64,000 nucleotides of DNA. Source: CAWELS01 sp964468205 (GTDB lineage Bacteria; Acidobacteriota; Terriglobia; Bryobacterales; Bryobacteraceae). The position numbers and the translations under genes are program-made. Location of the stretch: positions 1-64,000 of the forward strand of contig CAYXVG010000028.1 in NCBI GenBank assembly GCA_964468205.1, read 5' to 3'. Below are positions 54,700 to 62,117 of this stretch, piece after piece; positions within the stretch are counted from its first letter, which is position 1; every line of letters begins with the position of its first letter. Under the pieces are notes generated by a model that was not told the origin of the DNA, did no database searches, and saw only the letters and a list, made by a program, of their open reading frames with translations.

Positions 54700-54727
54700 A
54701 GGGTGGTAGCGCTAACGGGGGTCGAAC
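54700..54727. repeat. Right attachment site within tRNA-Glu
   Basis: 28-bp direct repeat identical to 51850-51877, covering the T-loop to CCA of the tRNA-Glu gene on the minus strand. Integration here leaves the tRNA intact. Confidence 0.88.
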
Positions 54728-54778
54728 CCGTGTCTGAGCCTTGAGAGGGCCCTGTCCTAACCACTAGACGATAGCGCC
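54704..54778 (-). tRNA. tRNA-Glu (CTC)
   Basis: 75-nt cloverleaf on the minus strand: acceptor GGCGCTA with TAGCGCT (one G-U pair), anticodon loop with CTC, T-arm ACGGG-TTCGACC-CCCGT, discriminator A and encoded CCA. Its 3' end serves as the attachment site of the element at 51850-54727. Confidence 0.93.
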
Positions 54779-54789
54779 ACTTACCCGTT

Positions 54790-54819
54790 AGTTTAACAAA
54801 CGGCCGCGCCGTCGGACAA
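54790..54819 (-). promoter_or_regulatory. Promoter of tRNA-Glu
   Basis: On the minus strand, -35 TTGTCC (54819-54814) and -10 TTAAAC (54796-54791, 17-bp spacer) or TAAACT (54795-54790, 18-bp spacer), about 12 bp before the tRNA 5' end. Confidence 0.5.
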
Positions 54820-54857
54820 CCACCACAGCGATTCCGTTCGCGCTCCGGGAGATGGCT

Positions 54858-54886
54858 TTGCCTGCCCGCCGGCGCTTCGCTATTCT
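54858..54886 (+). promoter_or_regulatory. Promoter of tRNA-Ser
   Basis: -35 TTGCCT (54858-54863) and -10 TATTCT (54881-54886), 17-bp spacer, ending 12 bp before the tRNA 5' end. Confidence 0.55.
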
Positions 54887-54898
54887 GGAGCTAAGGCT

Positions 54899-54988
54899 GG
54901 AGGGATGGCCGAGCGGTTGAAGGCACCAGTCTTGAAAACTGGCGACGGGGTAACTCGTTCGTGGGTTCGAATCCCACTCCCTCCGCCA
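54899..54988 (+). tRNA. tRNA-Ser (TGA)
   Basis: 90-nt class II tRNA: acceptor GGAGGGA/TCCCTCC, anticodon stem CCAGT/ACTGG with loop CTTGAAA (anticodon TGA), long variable arm around CGACGGGGTAACTCGTTCG, T-arm GTGGG-TTCGAAT-CCCAC, discriminator G and encoded CCA. Confidence 0.95.
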
Positions 54989-55055
54989 CCACTTTCCCTC
55001 GTAGTTGCGGATCCTCCGGCAAACGGAGTATAAGTTAGGGCCGGAGCGTGTGCCG

Positions 55056-56114
55056 ATGACGAGACGCGAGGTTTTGAAGAACACAGTTGCCGCGGTTTCC
55101 GCAATGGGTCTAGCAGGCGGAGCCGCCGCCGCCCCGAAGAGAGTGAAAAACATGGGCGTCGCATCGCCCGGTATTGGGGCTCGGGTTCAAGCCGCCCGCA
55201 AAGCCGGTGAAGACCTCGACATGATCGAGTACTGTCACGGCAAGGGCCTTGGCGCCGCTCATGTCTATTTGCGAGGCGATCCGGGACCGGACGAGCTGAG
55301 GCAGATTCACGAGAAGATCAATAAGTACGACATGCGCCTTACGGTGGGTGTCCGCACCCCACGATCCGACAGCGATCTGCCGCAATACGAGGCCACCGTC
55401 AAGGCGCTCGCCGGGATGGACGGCCGCGTCGCCTGCCTCCTCGATCAGTTCACAGGACGCCGCTATGAGCAGTTCAAGACCGCCGCCGAATACCATGAGT
55501 TCTTTGCAATGTGCAAGGCGGCGGTCAAGCGCGCGCTGCCGGTCCTGCACAAGCATAAGATGCCGCTGGCAATCGAGAACCACAAGGGGTGGCGCTCCGC
55601 CGAACTGGTTGATTGGGTGCGCTCGACCGGCAGCGAGTACATCGGTGTCTGCCTGGATCTGACCAACAACGTCTCCCTCATCGAGGCGCCGTCACAGACG
55701 ATCGAGATGCTGGCTCCATACACTCTGTTTGTCAGCTTCAAAGACGTCGCCGCTGACTTCTATGACGAGGGCATTTTGCTCTCCGAGGTTCCCTTCGGCG
55801 AAGGCCATCTCGATCTGCCCGCGATCGTCGCAATGATGCAGAAGAAAGACCCGAACATGCTGTTCCAGCTCGAGATGATCACTCGCGATCCACTGAAGGT
55901 ACCGATTTTCACCGAGCAGTACTGGAAGATCTACGACGACAAGAGCCCGGTGCCGCCGCGCGACCTGGCCATGCTCATCGACTGGGTGCGCAAACACCCG
56001 CCCAGGAAACCGCTCCCGCGCATCAGCGGGCTGACGCCGGCGGAACGGCTGAAACTCGAAGACGACCTCAACCAGAGATGCGTCGACTACGTTCGCGCCA
56101 ATCTGCCGCTGTAG
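55056..56114 (+). CDS. Tat-exported sugar isomerase/epimerase-like TIM-barrel protein
   Basis: 352 residues from MTRREVLKNTVAAVSAMGLAGG (twin-arginine leader); the frame extends to 55005 without support. The xylose-isomerase-like (AP endonuclease 2) barrel is visible: YCHGKGLGAAHVYLRGDPGP, PLAIENHKGWRSAELVDWV, VCLDLTNNVSLIEAP, FVSFKDVAADFYDEG, FGEGHLDLPAIV, LFQLEMITRDP. E in AIENHKG, D in CLDLTNN, H in GEGHLD and E in QLEMI are the expected metal ligands. It belongs with the exported sugar enzymes of this region. Encoded next to tRNA-Ser, 67 bp away. Confidence 0.82.
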   Translation: MTRREVLKNTVAAVSAMGLAGGAAAAPKRVKNMGVASPGIGARVQAARKAGEDLDMIEYCHGKGLGAAHVYLRGDPGPDELRQIHEKINKYDMRLTVGVRTPRSDSDLPQYEATVKALAGMDGRVACLLDQFTGRRYEQFKTAAEYHEFFAMCKAAVKRALPVLHKHKMPLAIENHKGWRSAELVDWVRSTGSEYIGVCLDLTNNVSLIEAPSQTIEMLAPYTLFVSFKDVAADFYDEGILLSEVPFGEGHLDLPAIVAMMQKKDPNMLFQLEMITRDPLKVPIFTEQYWKIYDDKSPVPPRDLAMLIDWVRKHPPRKPLPRISGLTPAERLKLEDDLNQRCVDYVRANLPL

Positions 56115-56124
56115 CCTCTGTCTG

Positions 56125-56955
56125 CTAAACGAGGCGACGCTGGACGGCTTTGTGGACGGCATTAGGTGTCACGCTTTCGAGGCCGGCCCCCCGGGGCGAT
56201 GGAGTCACAATGTCGACTTGCTTCCCGCGCGGCCCCCAAACGAATTCATCCGTCGGCCCGAAGATAGCGACAACCGGGGTTCCGGCCGCGGCGGCCAGAT
56301 GTGTGACGCCGGAGTCGTTGCCGACGTACAGGCGCGCCCCCGCGAGCCAGCTTGCCAGTTCGAAAAGATCGTCGAAGCGGTGCGCTCCGTCGAGCGCCTC
56401 TTCCGGGCCGGCGCACCATTCCACCGGCAGCGTAGCTTCGATCCGCTCCGCAAGGGCGCGGAAATTCTCGAGCGCCCAGTTTTTGGCTGCGCTGCCAGAA
56501 AACGGATGGATCACCACTCTCTCGCGCCGCGTGGACGAGATACCGAGCGTCGGAACCAAGGTGGTTGGACGGCCGCCGAGCCTGCGGGCCTGGTCGAGAT
56601 AGAAGTCGACAGCATGGCGCGAGTTCTCCGCGGGGAGGGCATCGAAAAACTGGAACGGCAGCGCAAGCCGGCGGACGGCGTCACGGAATTCGGCGCGGTT
56701 CGCACCGTACCAGGAGATGATCGAGTCAAATGAGTGCAGCGTTTCAAGGAGCGCCGGCGGCGCCTCGCGGCCGGGAATCTCGAGCCAGTCCAGGCCCGTT
56801 CCGGCAATCGAGCGGACGCGATCGGCGAAGCGCACAAGCGGAACATTTGGGCCGCTGACCCAGGCCTCCGTATAGACATCCCGGAGCGATTCGAGCGCGG
56901 GAAGCGAAAGGATAAAGTCACCGATAGCGCCCGGGCGAATCAAGAGCCGCTTCAC
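56125..56955 (-). CDS. Glycosyltransferase family 9 (heptosyltransferase-like)
   Basis: 276 residues from a GTG 11 bp after the upstream stop; the frame continues into the upstream gene but the GT-B fold starts at VKRLLIRPGAIGDFILSLPAL. Family marks: RPGAIGD nucleotide-sugar entry motif, VVIHPFSGSAAKNW (H-P-G/S-S), LYVGNDSGVTHLAAAAGTPVVAIFGPTD (the conserved D-S-G-x-x-H-x-A block). It transfers heptose or a related sugar to lipopolysaccharide core, or an envelope glycan. Same strand as the DsbD-N/TlpA genes. Confidence 0.85.
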   Translation of the reverse strand: MKRLLIRPGAIGDFILSLPALESLRDVYTEAWVSGPNVPLVRFADRVRSIAGTGLDWLEIPGREAPPALLETLHSFDSIISWYGANRAEFRDAVRRLALPFQFFDALPAENSRHAVDFYLDQARRLGGRPTTLVPTLGISSTRRERVVIHPFSGSAAKNWALENFRALAERIEATLPVEWCAGPEEALDGAHRFDDLFELASWLAGARLYVGNDSGVTHLAAAAGTPVVAIFGPTDEFVWGPRGKQVDIVTPSPRGAGLESVTPNAVHKAVQRRLV

Positions 56956-56966
56956 TGCAGATGAGA

Positions 56967-57437
56967 TTACTGAATTTCGAGATCCGCCGTCACCGGGATG
57001 GTCTTCGGCGGAAGGCAAAGATTATCCGAACACGCCTGGTAGCGGAGCTTGCCGTTGAGGGTAAGCGCCCCGGGTTTGGCGGAGTCCGGCACTTTGAAGC
57101 GGGTGACGATATCAAAGTCATCCACATACACGGCAAGCGGTTTTTCGGAAAAGGAGTAGGTCTCCATCGCTGGCTCGGGGAACTCGATGGCAACCACTAC
57201 CAGTGGATCGCTCGACCAGGTGAGCTGCAGCGGAATGAGATACTCGTCGGCCGGCGTATCGCTGTTGACGTGGTACCCGGGCAGTAACTCGGCGCGCACC
57301 GTCACTGCAACCGGGGCGCCGCGTTTGGCAACGCCGGGAGGCGGATTCTTCACGAAGAGCACCTGCTTGCCCGCGGCGATCAGCGTTGCGGAGGCAAGGC
57401 CTGCCACCAACAACAGGCTAAGAACTGGACTTCTCAT
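56967..57437 (-). CDS. DsbD N-terminal (alpha) domain-like periplasmic protein
   Basis: 156 residues with a Sec leader (SLLLVAGLASATLIAAG). The mature part matches the DsbD immunoglobulin-like alpha domain: LLPGYHVNSDTPADEYLIPLQLTW, and LNGKLRYQACSDNLCLPPKTIPV with the two cysteines (CSDNLC) that in DsbD form the redox pair. DsbD's transmembrane and gamma domains are absent, so it is a stand-alone domain. Its 5' end overlaps the TlpA gene by 20 bp, linking the two in one redox unit. Confidence 0.82.
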   Translation of the reverse strand: MRSPVLSLLLVAGLASATLIAAGKQVLFVKNPPPGVAKRGAPVAVTVRAELLPGYHVNSDTPADEYLIPLQLTWSSDPLVVVAIEFPEPAMETYSFSEKPLAVYVDDFDIVTRFKVPDSAKPGALTLNGKLRYQACSDNLCLPPKTIPVTADLEIQ

Positions 57438-57969
57438 TGAGGAGCGCTTCGATATCGTTTTCGTAGTCGGCTTTACTCACCAATCCGATGTGGACCCTGG
57501 CGATCTTGCCGTCATGATCGATCAAAAAGCTCGTCGGCAAAGACTGGACGCCCCCGTACAGCATGGCAGCCTCGTCGGTGCCCATTAGAACCCTGTAGTT
57601 GACGCGGGCCTGCTCCAGGTAAGGCTTCACAGCGTCCCATCCGTCCTCGTCCATGGAGACACCGAGCACGGCGAAACCACGGTCGCTGTTCTTCTTCTCG
57701 AACTCGATGAACCAGGGGATTTCCAGCTTGCACGGCCCACACCAAGTGGCCCAGAAGTTGAGCAACACGACTTTGCCCCGATAGTCGGAGAGCCTGACGA
57801 CTTGACCGCTCGCATCGCGGAGCTCGAAGTCCGGCGCAACATTGCGATCATCCACGGGCTTCAGGGAGGATTCGGCCACGGCGACCGGCTCGCCCGCGGA
57901 ACACCCGGCGATAGTCAGGGCGGCCCAAAGAATGGCCACGGTCATGAGAAACGGAAAAAAGCTGCGCAA
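57418..57969 (-). CDS. TlpA-like thioredoxin-fold lipoprotein
   Basis: 183 residues. Leader ends in a lipobox (TIAGC). Thioredoxin fold with the active site W-C-G-P-C (LLNFWATWCGPCKLEIPWF), cis-Pro loop SLPTSFLIDHDGKIARVHIG. TlpA/ResA-type proteins reduce periplasmic disulfides, for example during cytochrome c maturation. Probably exchanges electrons with the adjacent DsbD-N-like protein; overlap of 20 bp. Confidence 0.9.
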   Translation of the reverse strand: MRSFFPFLMTVAILWAALTIAGCSAGEPVAVAESSLKPVDDRNVAPDFELRDASGQVVRLSDYRGKVVLLNFWATWCGPCKLEIPWFIEFEKKNSDRGFAVLGVSMDEDGWDAVKPYLEQARVNYRVLMGTDEAAMLYGGVQSLPTSFLIDHDGKIARVHIGLVSKADYENDIEALLNEKSSS

Positions 57970-57994
57970 AAAGGGTCTCCTGAACTTTATTTTA

Positions 57995-58627
57995 CTACAG
58001 AGCTATTCGCCGGCCTCTGGAGGCGAAGTTACGGTACCAATCCGCACGCCGCGTGCGATGGCGGCGCGCGAGGGTGAATTCCGGGTGGTTTTCGAGGCTT
58101 CCGAACCACCAGCCGGCCGTATCACAGAAACTCTCACAGATGTAATCGCGCCACTTCCGGGTCCGGTTCGCCGAGTCAGGTTGGGAAAGCGCGAACTTCC
58201 GCTGCTCGGCTGACCAGCCCAGTTCACCGCGCGCCCGGCCCTCGATTTCGCGCCGCACAATCTCTTCGTATTCCCGGCGAACCTGGTTCGGGAGCCTGAC
58301 CCAGACAAAATGGAATAGCTCGTGGACGAGTATGCGGCGAAGCTCAGCGGGCTGGTCGAAGAGGGCCGATTCGAGCAGGATCTGGCGGGCGCGTATGTTC
58401 GCCGCGCCGCTCACCGAGTGCGCCCCTGCTCCCTCGGGCGCGAGACGGCCGCGCTTCACGTGAAGTTCTTCGCGGACGGCAACCGTGACCGGAGAACCTT
58501 CGAGGGCCGGCAACATGGCGGCGATCGGGAGGACGGCTGCGAGCCGGTGGCGGTCGCCGTCGCCAAAACGGAGAATCGAGCTATTCGCGGGCGGAGCCGA
58601 AGTACTCTTCGTTCTCAAACGTGACAT
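57995..58627 (-). CDS. Putative zinc metallopeptidase-like protein (HELFH)
   Basis: About 210 residues if started at 58627, overlapping the 3' end of the SurA-like gene by 47 bp; a later ATG at 58516 is possible. The motif HELFHFVWVRL (H-E-x-x-H) indicates a zincin-like site, preceded by QILLESALFDQPAELRRILV. A distal acidic ligand may lie in YICESFCDTAGWW, where E follows at the usual distance for a gluzincin. No leader is evident from the chosen start. Function unknown. Confidence 0.6.
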   Translation of the reverse strand: MSRLRTKSTSAPPANSSILRFGDGDRHRLAAVLPIAAMLPALEGSPVTVAVREELHVKRGRLAPEGAGAHSVSGAANIRARQILLESALFDQPAELRRILVHELFHFVWVRLPNQVRREYEEIVRREIEGRARGELGWSAEQRKFALSQPDSANRTRKWRDYICESFCDTAGWWFGSLENHPEFTLARRHRTRRADWYRNFASRGRRIAL

Positions 58628-59858
58628 CGATAGAAGCGCGGACGGTTTCAAACCACTCGTTGAACTTTTCATTCTTCGCCTGCCGGTTCAGTTCCTGCCG
58701 GACCTCGTCGAGCGACTTGGTGCGGACCTCTTCGGCGCGGAAAAGATAGAAGCCGTTAGGCTGGCGCACGGGAGGGCTGACCTCGCCCTCCTCGAGGGAG
58801 AAAACGGCGTCTAGAATGTGGCGCGGGATGCGCTCGTTGCGGTGAATGGCGCCAAAGTCGCCGTCCGCGGCCCGGGAGGTTTCGTCGTCGGAGTGTTGTT
58901 TCACCAATTCGACGAAGTCGGCGCCCGTCTCGATGCGGCGGCGGAGGTCCTCCACCTTGGCTTTGGCCTCGGCTTCGCTCAAGATCTTCTTGCCGTTAAC
59001 CTCGGAACCAACCGCATCGCCCGAGCCGAAGGCGACATACAGCACCTTGACCTTGACGATGGAGTAACGATCCTGATTCGCCTCGTAAAACTCCTGCTCC
59101 TCAGCGCGGCCGATGTTAATGCTGTCGGTGTATTCGTTGAGCCGCGCCTGAGACAGGATGTTCTTGCGAACCCAGACCAGTTGCTCGCGGTAGGGGCTTT
59201 TCTCCTGCAGCTTCTTCTCCTCGGCAATTTCGATAAGCTTCTCCATCATGGCGTACTCCTGGAAAAACTGGCGGCGGTCTTTCTGAAAGTTCTCCCGGAT
59301 TCGCGGCGCGCCGCCTTGGAGCATCCGCTTCATCGCGCCGGCAGTGATGGACCTGCCGTTGACGGTCGCGACGACTTGGTCATCCGGAACGGCCGCGGCC
59401 TTCTCCACATCATCAGCGAAATAGTCCTGGTTTTCATAAGTCGCACTGGCGCCGTTGCGCACCTCATCGAGCCAGGTCTTCATGGCGCTATCGAGCGACT
59501 GCCCAACGGCGCCAGACTCCCGCAGGGCGCGCGCTTGTTCGGCGATCGCCGCCTGGACGAGAACCTGGCCGCGGTTCCACTCAAGCTGCTCTTTGTACGG
59601 GGATTGCTCGTGGATACCCTCCTCGATCGCTTGTTCGGATAATAGGTTCAGGAGCGCGTACTGCTCGACGAACTGCCGTTTATCGCCCCGCAGTTGCTCC
59701 TGCGTGTCGGGAGGAATGCCGGCCAGGATCGATTCGAGTTCGCCGGCGGTCATTTTTTTACCGTTTACTGTCGCGACGACGGTATCTGGGGCGACGGCGG
59801 CGACGGCCCCGAAGCATGCGAGGAAGAGCGCGAGAAACACGTTCAAACAGAATTTCAT
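58581..59858 (-). CDS. SurA/PpiD-like parvulin chaperone with internal duplication
   Basis: 425 residues with a Sec leader (LNVFLALFLACFGAVAAV). Two homologous SurA-N-like chaperone segments occur: residues 25-108 (VVATVNGKKMTAGEL, KRQFVEQYALL, SPYKEQLEW) and 160-244 (VVATVNGRSITAGAM, RRQFFQEYAMM, SPYREQLVW). The second is followed by a parvulin-type PPIase domain (262-380: KVKVLYVAFGSG, SRAADGDFGAI, FSLEEGEVSPPV) and the tail WFETVRASIDVTFENEEYF. The first has the same tail (WLDEVRNGASATYENQDYF) but no PPIase domain. It folds outer-membrane or exported proteins. Confidence 0.85.
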   Translation of the reverse strand: MKFCLNVFLALFLACFGAVAAVAPDTVVATVNGKKMTAGELESILAGIPPDTQEQLRGDKRQFVEQYALLNLLSEQAIEEGIHEQSPYKEQLEWNRGQVLVQAAIAEQARALRESGAVGQSLDSAMKTWLDEVRNGASATYENQDYFADDVEKAAAVPDDQVVATVNGRSITAGAMKRMLQGGAPRIRENFQKDRRQFFQEYAMMEKLIEIAEEKKLQEKSPYREQLVWVRKNILSQARLNEYTDSINIGRAEEQEFYEANQDRYSIVKVKVLYVAFGSGDAVGSEVNGKKILSEAEAKAKVEDLRRRIETGADFVELVKQHSDDETSRAADGDFGAIHRNERIPRHILDAVFSLEEGEVSPPVRQPNGFYLFRAEEVRTKSLDEVRQELNRQAKNEKFNEWFETVRASIDVTFENEEYFGSARE

Positions 59859-59985
59859 CTGGAGTCGGTCCTTCAGGCTGGTCCTTACAATTTTATCACG
59901 CGCGATATGGGACGCCCGGTGAGACTATTGGTTAGGTGCAAAACCGCTGGCGCAGCCGGGCGTGCTAGCCAGCCTCTGAGCGCTG

Positions 59986-60387
59986 CTAGCGCCGTTCGCT
60001 TCGGGTGGCTTCACGCCACTCGACGCGGACGTGCCGCGCGGACTCCCGGCGCCGCCGGTTGGCCTTGTCACGCGCTCGCTTGCTGATCTCGATGCGGTTG
60101 TCGACGGACTCTGCGCCGGCAAGCCGGGCGAGGCGGGTGGCGACACCCTTGTGCTGGATGATGTCAGTGCTTCCCTCGATGATGGCCTTTTTCCGAATGA
60201 CCCGCACGGTGAAGTTGTTGGAGGAAATCTTGGAAGCCTCGAAACGTCTGCGGATAGCGTCGGCAAGTGCCTTTTCCGCGGTGAGTTCAGGCCGGTTTGC
60301 GGAAGAAACGGGGGCAGACTCCTGCGTCTGCCCCGGCAAAGGCATGAGGGTCAGCAATAGCAGACCGGCCAGGCTTGAAATGGACAC
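59986..60387 (-). CDS. BON-domain protein, exported
   Basis: 133 residues with a Sec leader (SSLAGLLLLTLMPLPGQ). The BON (OsmY/CBS-like) domain covers about 35-100: ALADAIRRRFEASKISSNNFTVRVIRKKAIIEGSTDIIQHKGVATRLARLAGAESVDNRIEI, with the conserved Gly after the second strand. The C-terminus is strongly basic (KRARDKANRRRRESARHVR). BON proteins bind phospholipid or large particles in the periplasm and respond to osmotic or envelope stress. Confidence 0.8.
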   Translation of the reverse strand: MSISSLAGLLLLTLMPLPGQTQESAPVSSANRPELTAEKALADAIRRRFEASKISSNNFTVRVIRKKAIIEGSTDIIQHKGVATRLARLAGAESVDNRIEISKRARDKANRRRRESARHVRVEWREATRSERR

Positions 60388-60414
60388 TTCGGTAAAGTAG
60401 TGCGCCGAGGGTTA

Positions 60415-60420
60415 TATAAT
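60415..60420 (+). promoter_or_regulatory. Consensus -10 box, possible leaderless promoter
   Basis: A perfect TATAAT ends 6 bp before the ATG at 60427, so the predicted transcription start coincides with the start codon. The -35 region (GTAAAG at 60392-60397, 17-bp spacer) is weak. Confidence 0.45.
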
Positions 60421-60426
60421 TCGCAC

Positions 60427-61644
60427 ATGAGTTCAAAAAAAATCGCCCGCCGGAAACTGTTCCACGGCATCGGCGCCGGAGCGGCGGCGATGTCGGCCGC
60501 GTCCTACTCCCGGGTAATGGGCGCAAATGACAGCGTGCTGCTCGGCGTGGTGGGACCGGGAGTACGCGGGCGCCATGTAATGGGCCTCTTCCAGCAGGAT
60601 CCTCGAGTGAAGGTTACGGCGCTCTGCGACGTCTACGCGATGCAACTCGACAAGGCCCTCGAGCTGGCTCCCGGGGCAAAGACCTACAAGGACCACCGCG
60701 AATTCCTCGAGCACCGGGAACTCGACGCCGTACTGAACGCCACGCCCGATCATTGGCATGCCGCCACCACCATTGACGCCCTGAATGCCGGGAAGGATGT
60801 GTACGTCGAAAAGCCTCTGACGCTCACCATCGAGGAAGGGCCGGAGATCGTAAAGGCCGCGCGCGTAAACGAGCGGGTCTGTCAAGTGGGCATGCAGCAG
60901 CGGTCCGGCCCTCATTACATAGAGGCGAAGGAGAAGTACGTGCAGTCCGGCCGCCTGGGAAAGATCACGCTGGCGCGCACCTGGTGGCACGGCAACACTT
61001 ACCACGTGCGCACGGCGCCGGACTACCTCCTACGGCAGCCCTCGAATATGGACTGGGCGCGATTCCTGGGTCCGCTGAAGTGGCGGGACTACGACCCGCA
61101 GCAGTATTGGAACTGGCGGGCGTATCTGGACTTCGGCGGCGGCCAGGTGACCGACCTTTTCACCCACTGGATAGACGTCGTCCATATGTTCCTCGACCAG
61201 GAAATCCCCAAGTCCGGCGTCGCCGCGGGCGGGGTGTACTACTTTAAGGACGGCCGGACAGCGCCGGACACGATCAACGTTCTGCTCGAGTATCCGAGCG
61301 AGTTTACGGCCACCTTTGAGGCCACCTTGGCGCCCGGAACCAAGGGTGCGGCCATCGAGTTCATCGGCACGGAGGGCAGCCTGTGGATCGACCGTGGCCG
61401 GTATGTTTTCACTCCCGTCGAAAGAGGCGCGGAACCGGTGGTGGTGAAGCCGGAGTACGACCAAGACTTCACGATCGAGCACGTCAGAAATTTCCTCGAA
61501 TGCGTGCGCACCCGCCAGCGCCCGAACGGTGATGTGTTGATCGGACACCGGTCGGCGCAGGCTTCACACCTCGGCAACATTTCCTACGTGCAGAAGCGCC
61601 GGCTCGATTTCGATCCGGTGCGCGAAGTGATTCTCCCCCTGTGA
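60427..61644 (+). CDS. Tat-exported Gfo/Idh/MocA oxidoreductase
   Basis: 405 residues from MSSKKIARRKLFHGIGAG (twin-arginine leader). The NAD-binding Rossmann fold starts at VLLGVVGPGVRGRHVMGLF; the family motif is VYVEKPLT, with catalytic-site residues in QVGMQQRSGPHY and DLFTHWIDVVHMF. Acidobacterial Gfo/Idh proteins of this class act on sugars or inositols using a tightly bound nicotinamide, which fits Tat export of a folded holo-enzyme. No ribosome site is visible and a consensus TATAAT ends 6 bp upstream, suggesting a leaderless mRNA. Confidence 0.88.
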   Translation: MSSKKIARRKLFHGIGAGAAAMSAASYSRVMGANDSVLLGVVGPGVRGRHVMGLFQQDPRVKVTALCDVYAMQLDKALELAPGAKTYKDHREFLEHRELDAVLNATPDHWHAATTIDALNAGKDVYVEKPLTLTIEEGPEIVKAARVNERVCQVGMQQRSGPHYIEAKEKYVQSGRLGKITLARTWWHGNTYHVRTAPDYLLRQPSNMDWARFLGPLKWRDYDPQQYWNWRAYLDFGGGQVTDLFTHWIDVVHMFLDQEIPKSGVAAGGVYYFKDGRTAPDTINVLLEYPSEFTATFEATLAPGTKGAAIEFIGTEGSLWIDRGRYVFTPVERGAEPVVVKPEYDQDFTIEHVRNFLECVRTRQRPNGDVLIGHRSAQASHLGNISYVQKRRLDFDPVREVILPL

Positions 61645-61760
61645 AGCAGGCGGCCAAACCGCGGCCCGGACGGAAGCCCGGGCCGCGGACGCAGGCCGGC
61701 CTCACTTCGGATAAAGAAGAGTAACAGGCCTGAAACTATCGCTCATGTGATAATCGAAAA

Positions 61761-62042
61761 TTGAGACGTTGGGCCATTCGATTTCTGCTGCCTTCCCTGC
61801 TGAGCTTGCCGCTATCGACGCCGCCATTGGAAGCGGAAGACAAACAGGGCGGTCCGGAAGCCGGATTGATCGAGAAGCTCTCCGCCGGGGAGGAATTGGA
61901 CCTCCGAGTCGCCTACAGCATTTCGCCGCACGTGACGCTGATGTTCGGCGCGGCGCATCTCTGGCCAGGTGCATATCTGAAGGAGTCGACGCCGGGCGGG
62001 TCGCCGAACATCGTCTATGCAATGTGGGACCTGCGGCTGTAG
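61761..62042 (+). pseudogene. Outer-membrane barrel remnant: leader fused to C-terminal strands
   Basis: 93 codons from a TTG. A Sec leader (RFLLPSLLSLPLSTPPLEAE) is joined to a short segment typical of the last strands of an alginate-export-type barrel (LDLRVAYSISPHVTLMFGAAHLWPGAYLKESTPGG, ending MWDLRL). A full barrel of several hundred residues would be expected in between, so an internal deletion is likely. A small stand-alone exported peptide is the alternative. Confidence 0.5.
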
Positions 62043-62117
62043 CCTTGGTTCGTCCGTTAGGGCTCGCCAAACGCTGAAACGGCCGGACGAAAAATCACGT
62101 CTGCTAACATAGCTTCT

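Larger units (their letters stand above)
51850..54727. mobile_element. tRNA-Glu-integrated 2.9-kb genomic element
   Basis: Bounded by perfect 28-bp direct repeats (51850-51877 and 54700-54727); the right copy is the 3' part of tRNA-Glu (T-arm, acceptor and CCA). Inside lie a truncated tyrosine integrase next to the left repeat, a ribbon-helix-helix regulator with operator, and a three-gene overlapping operon. Base composition is visibly less GC-rich than the flanks. This is the classic footprint of a tyrosine-recombinase element; the integrase is decayed, so the element is likely fixed. Confidence 0.82.
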
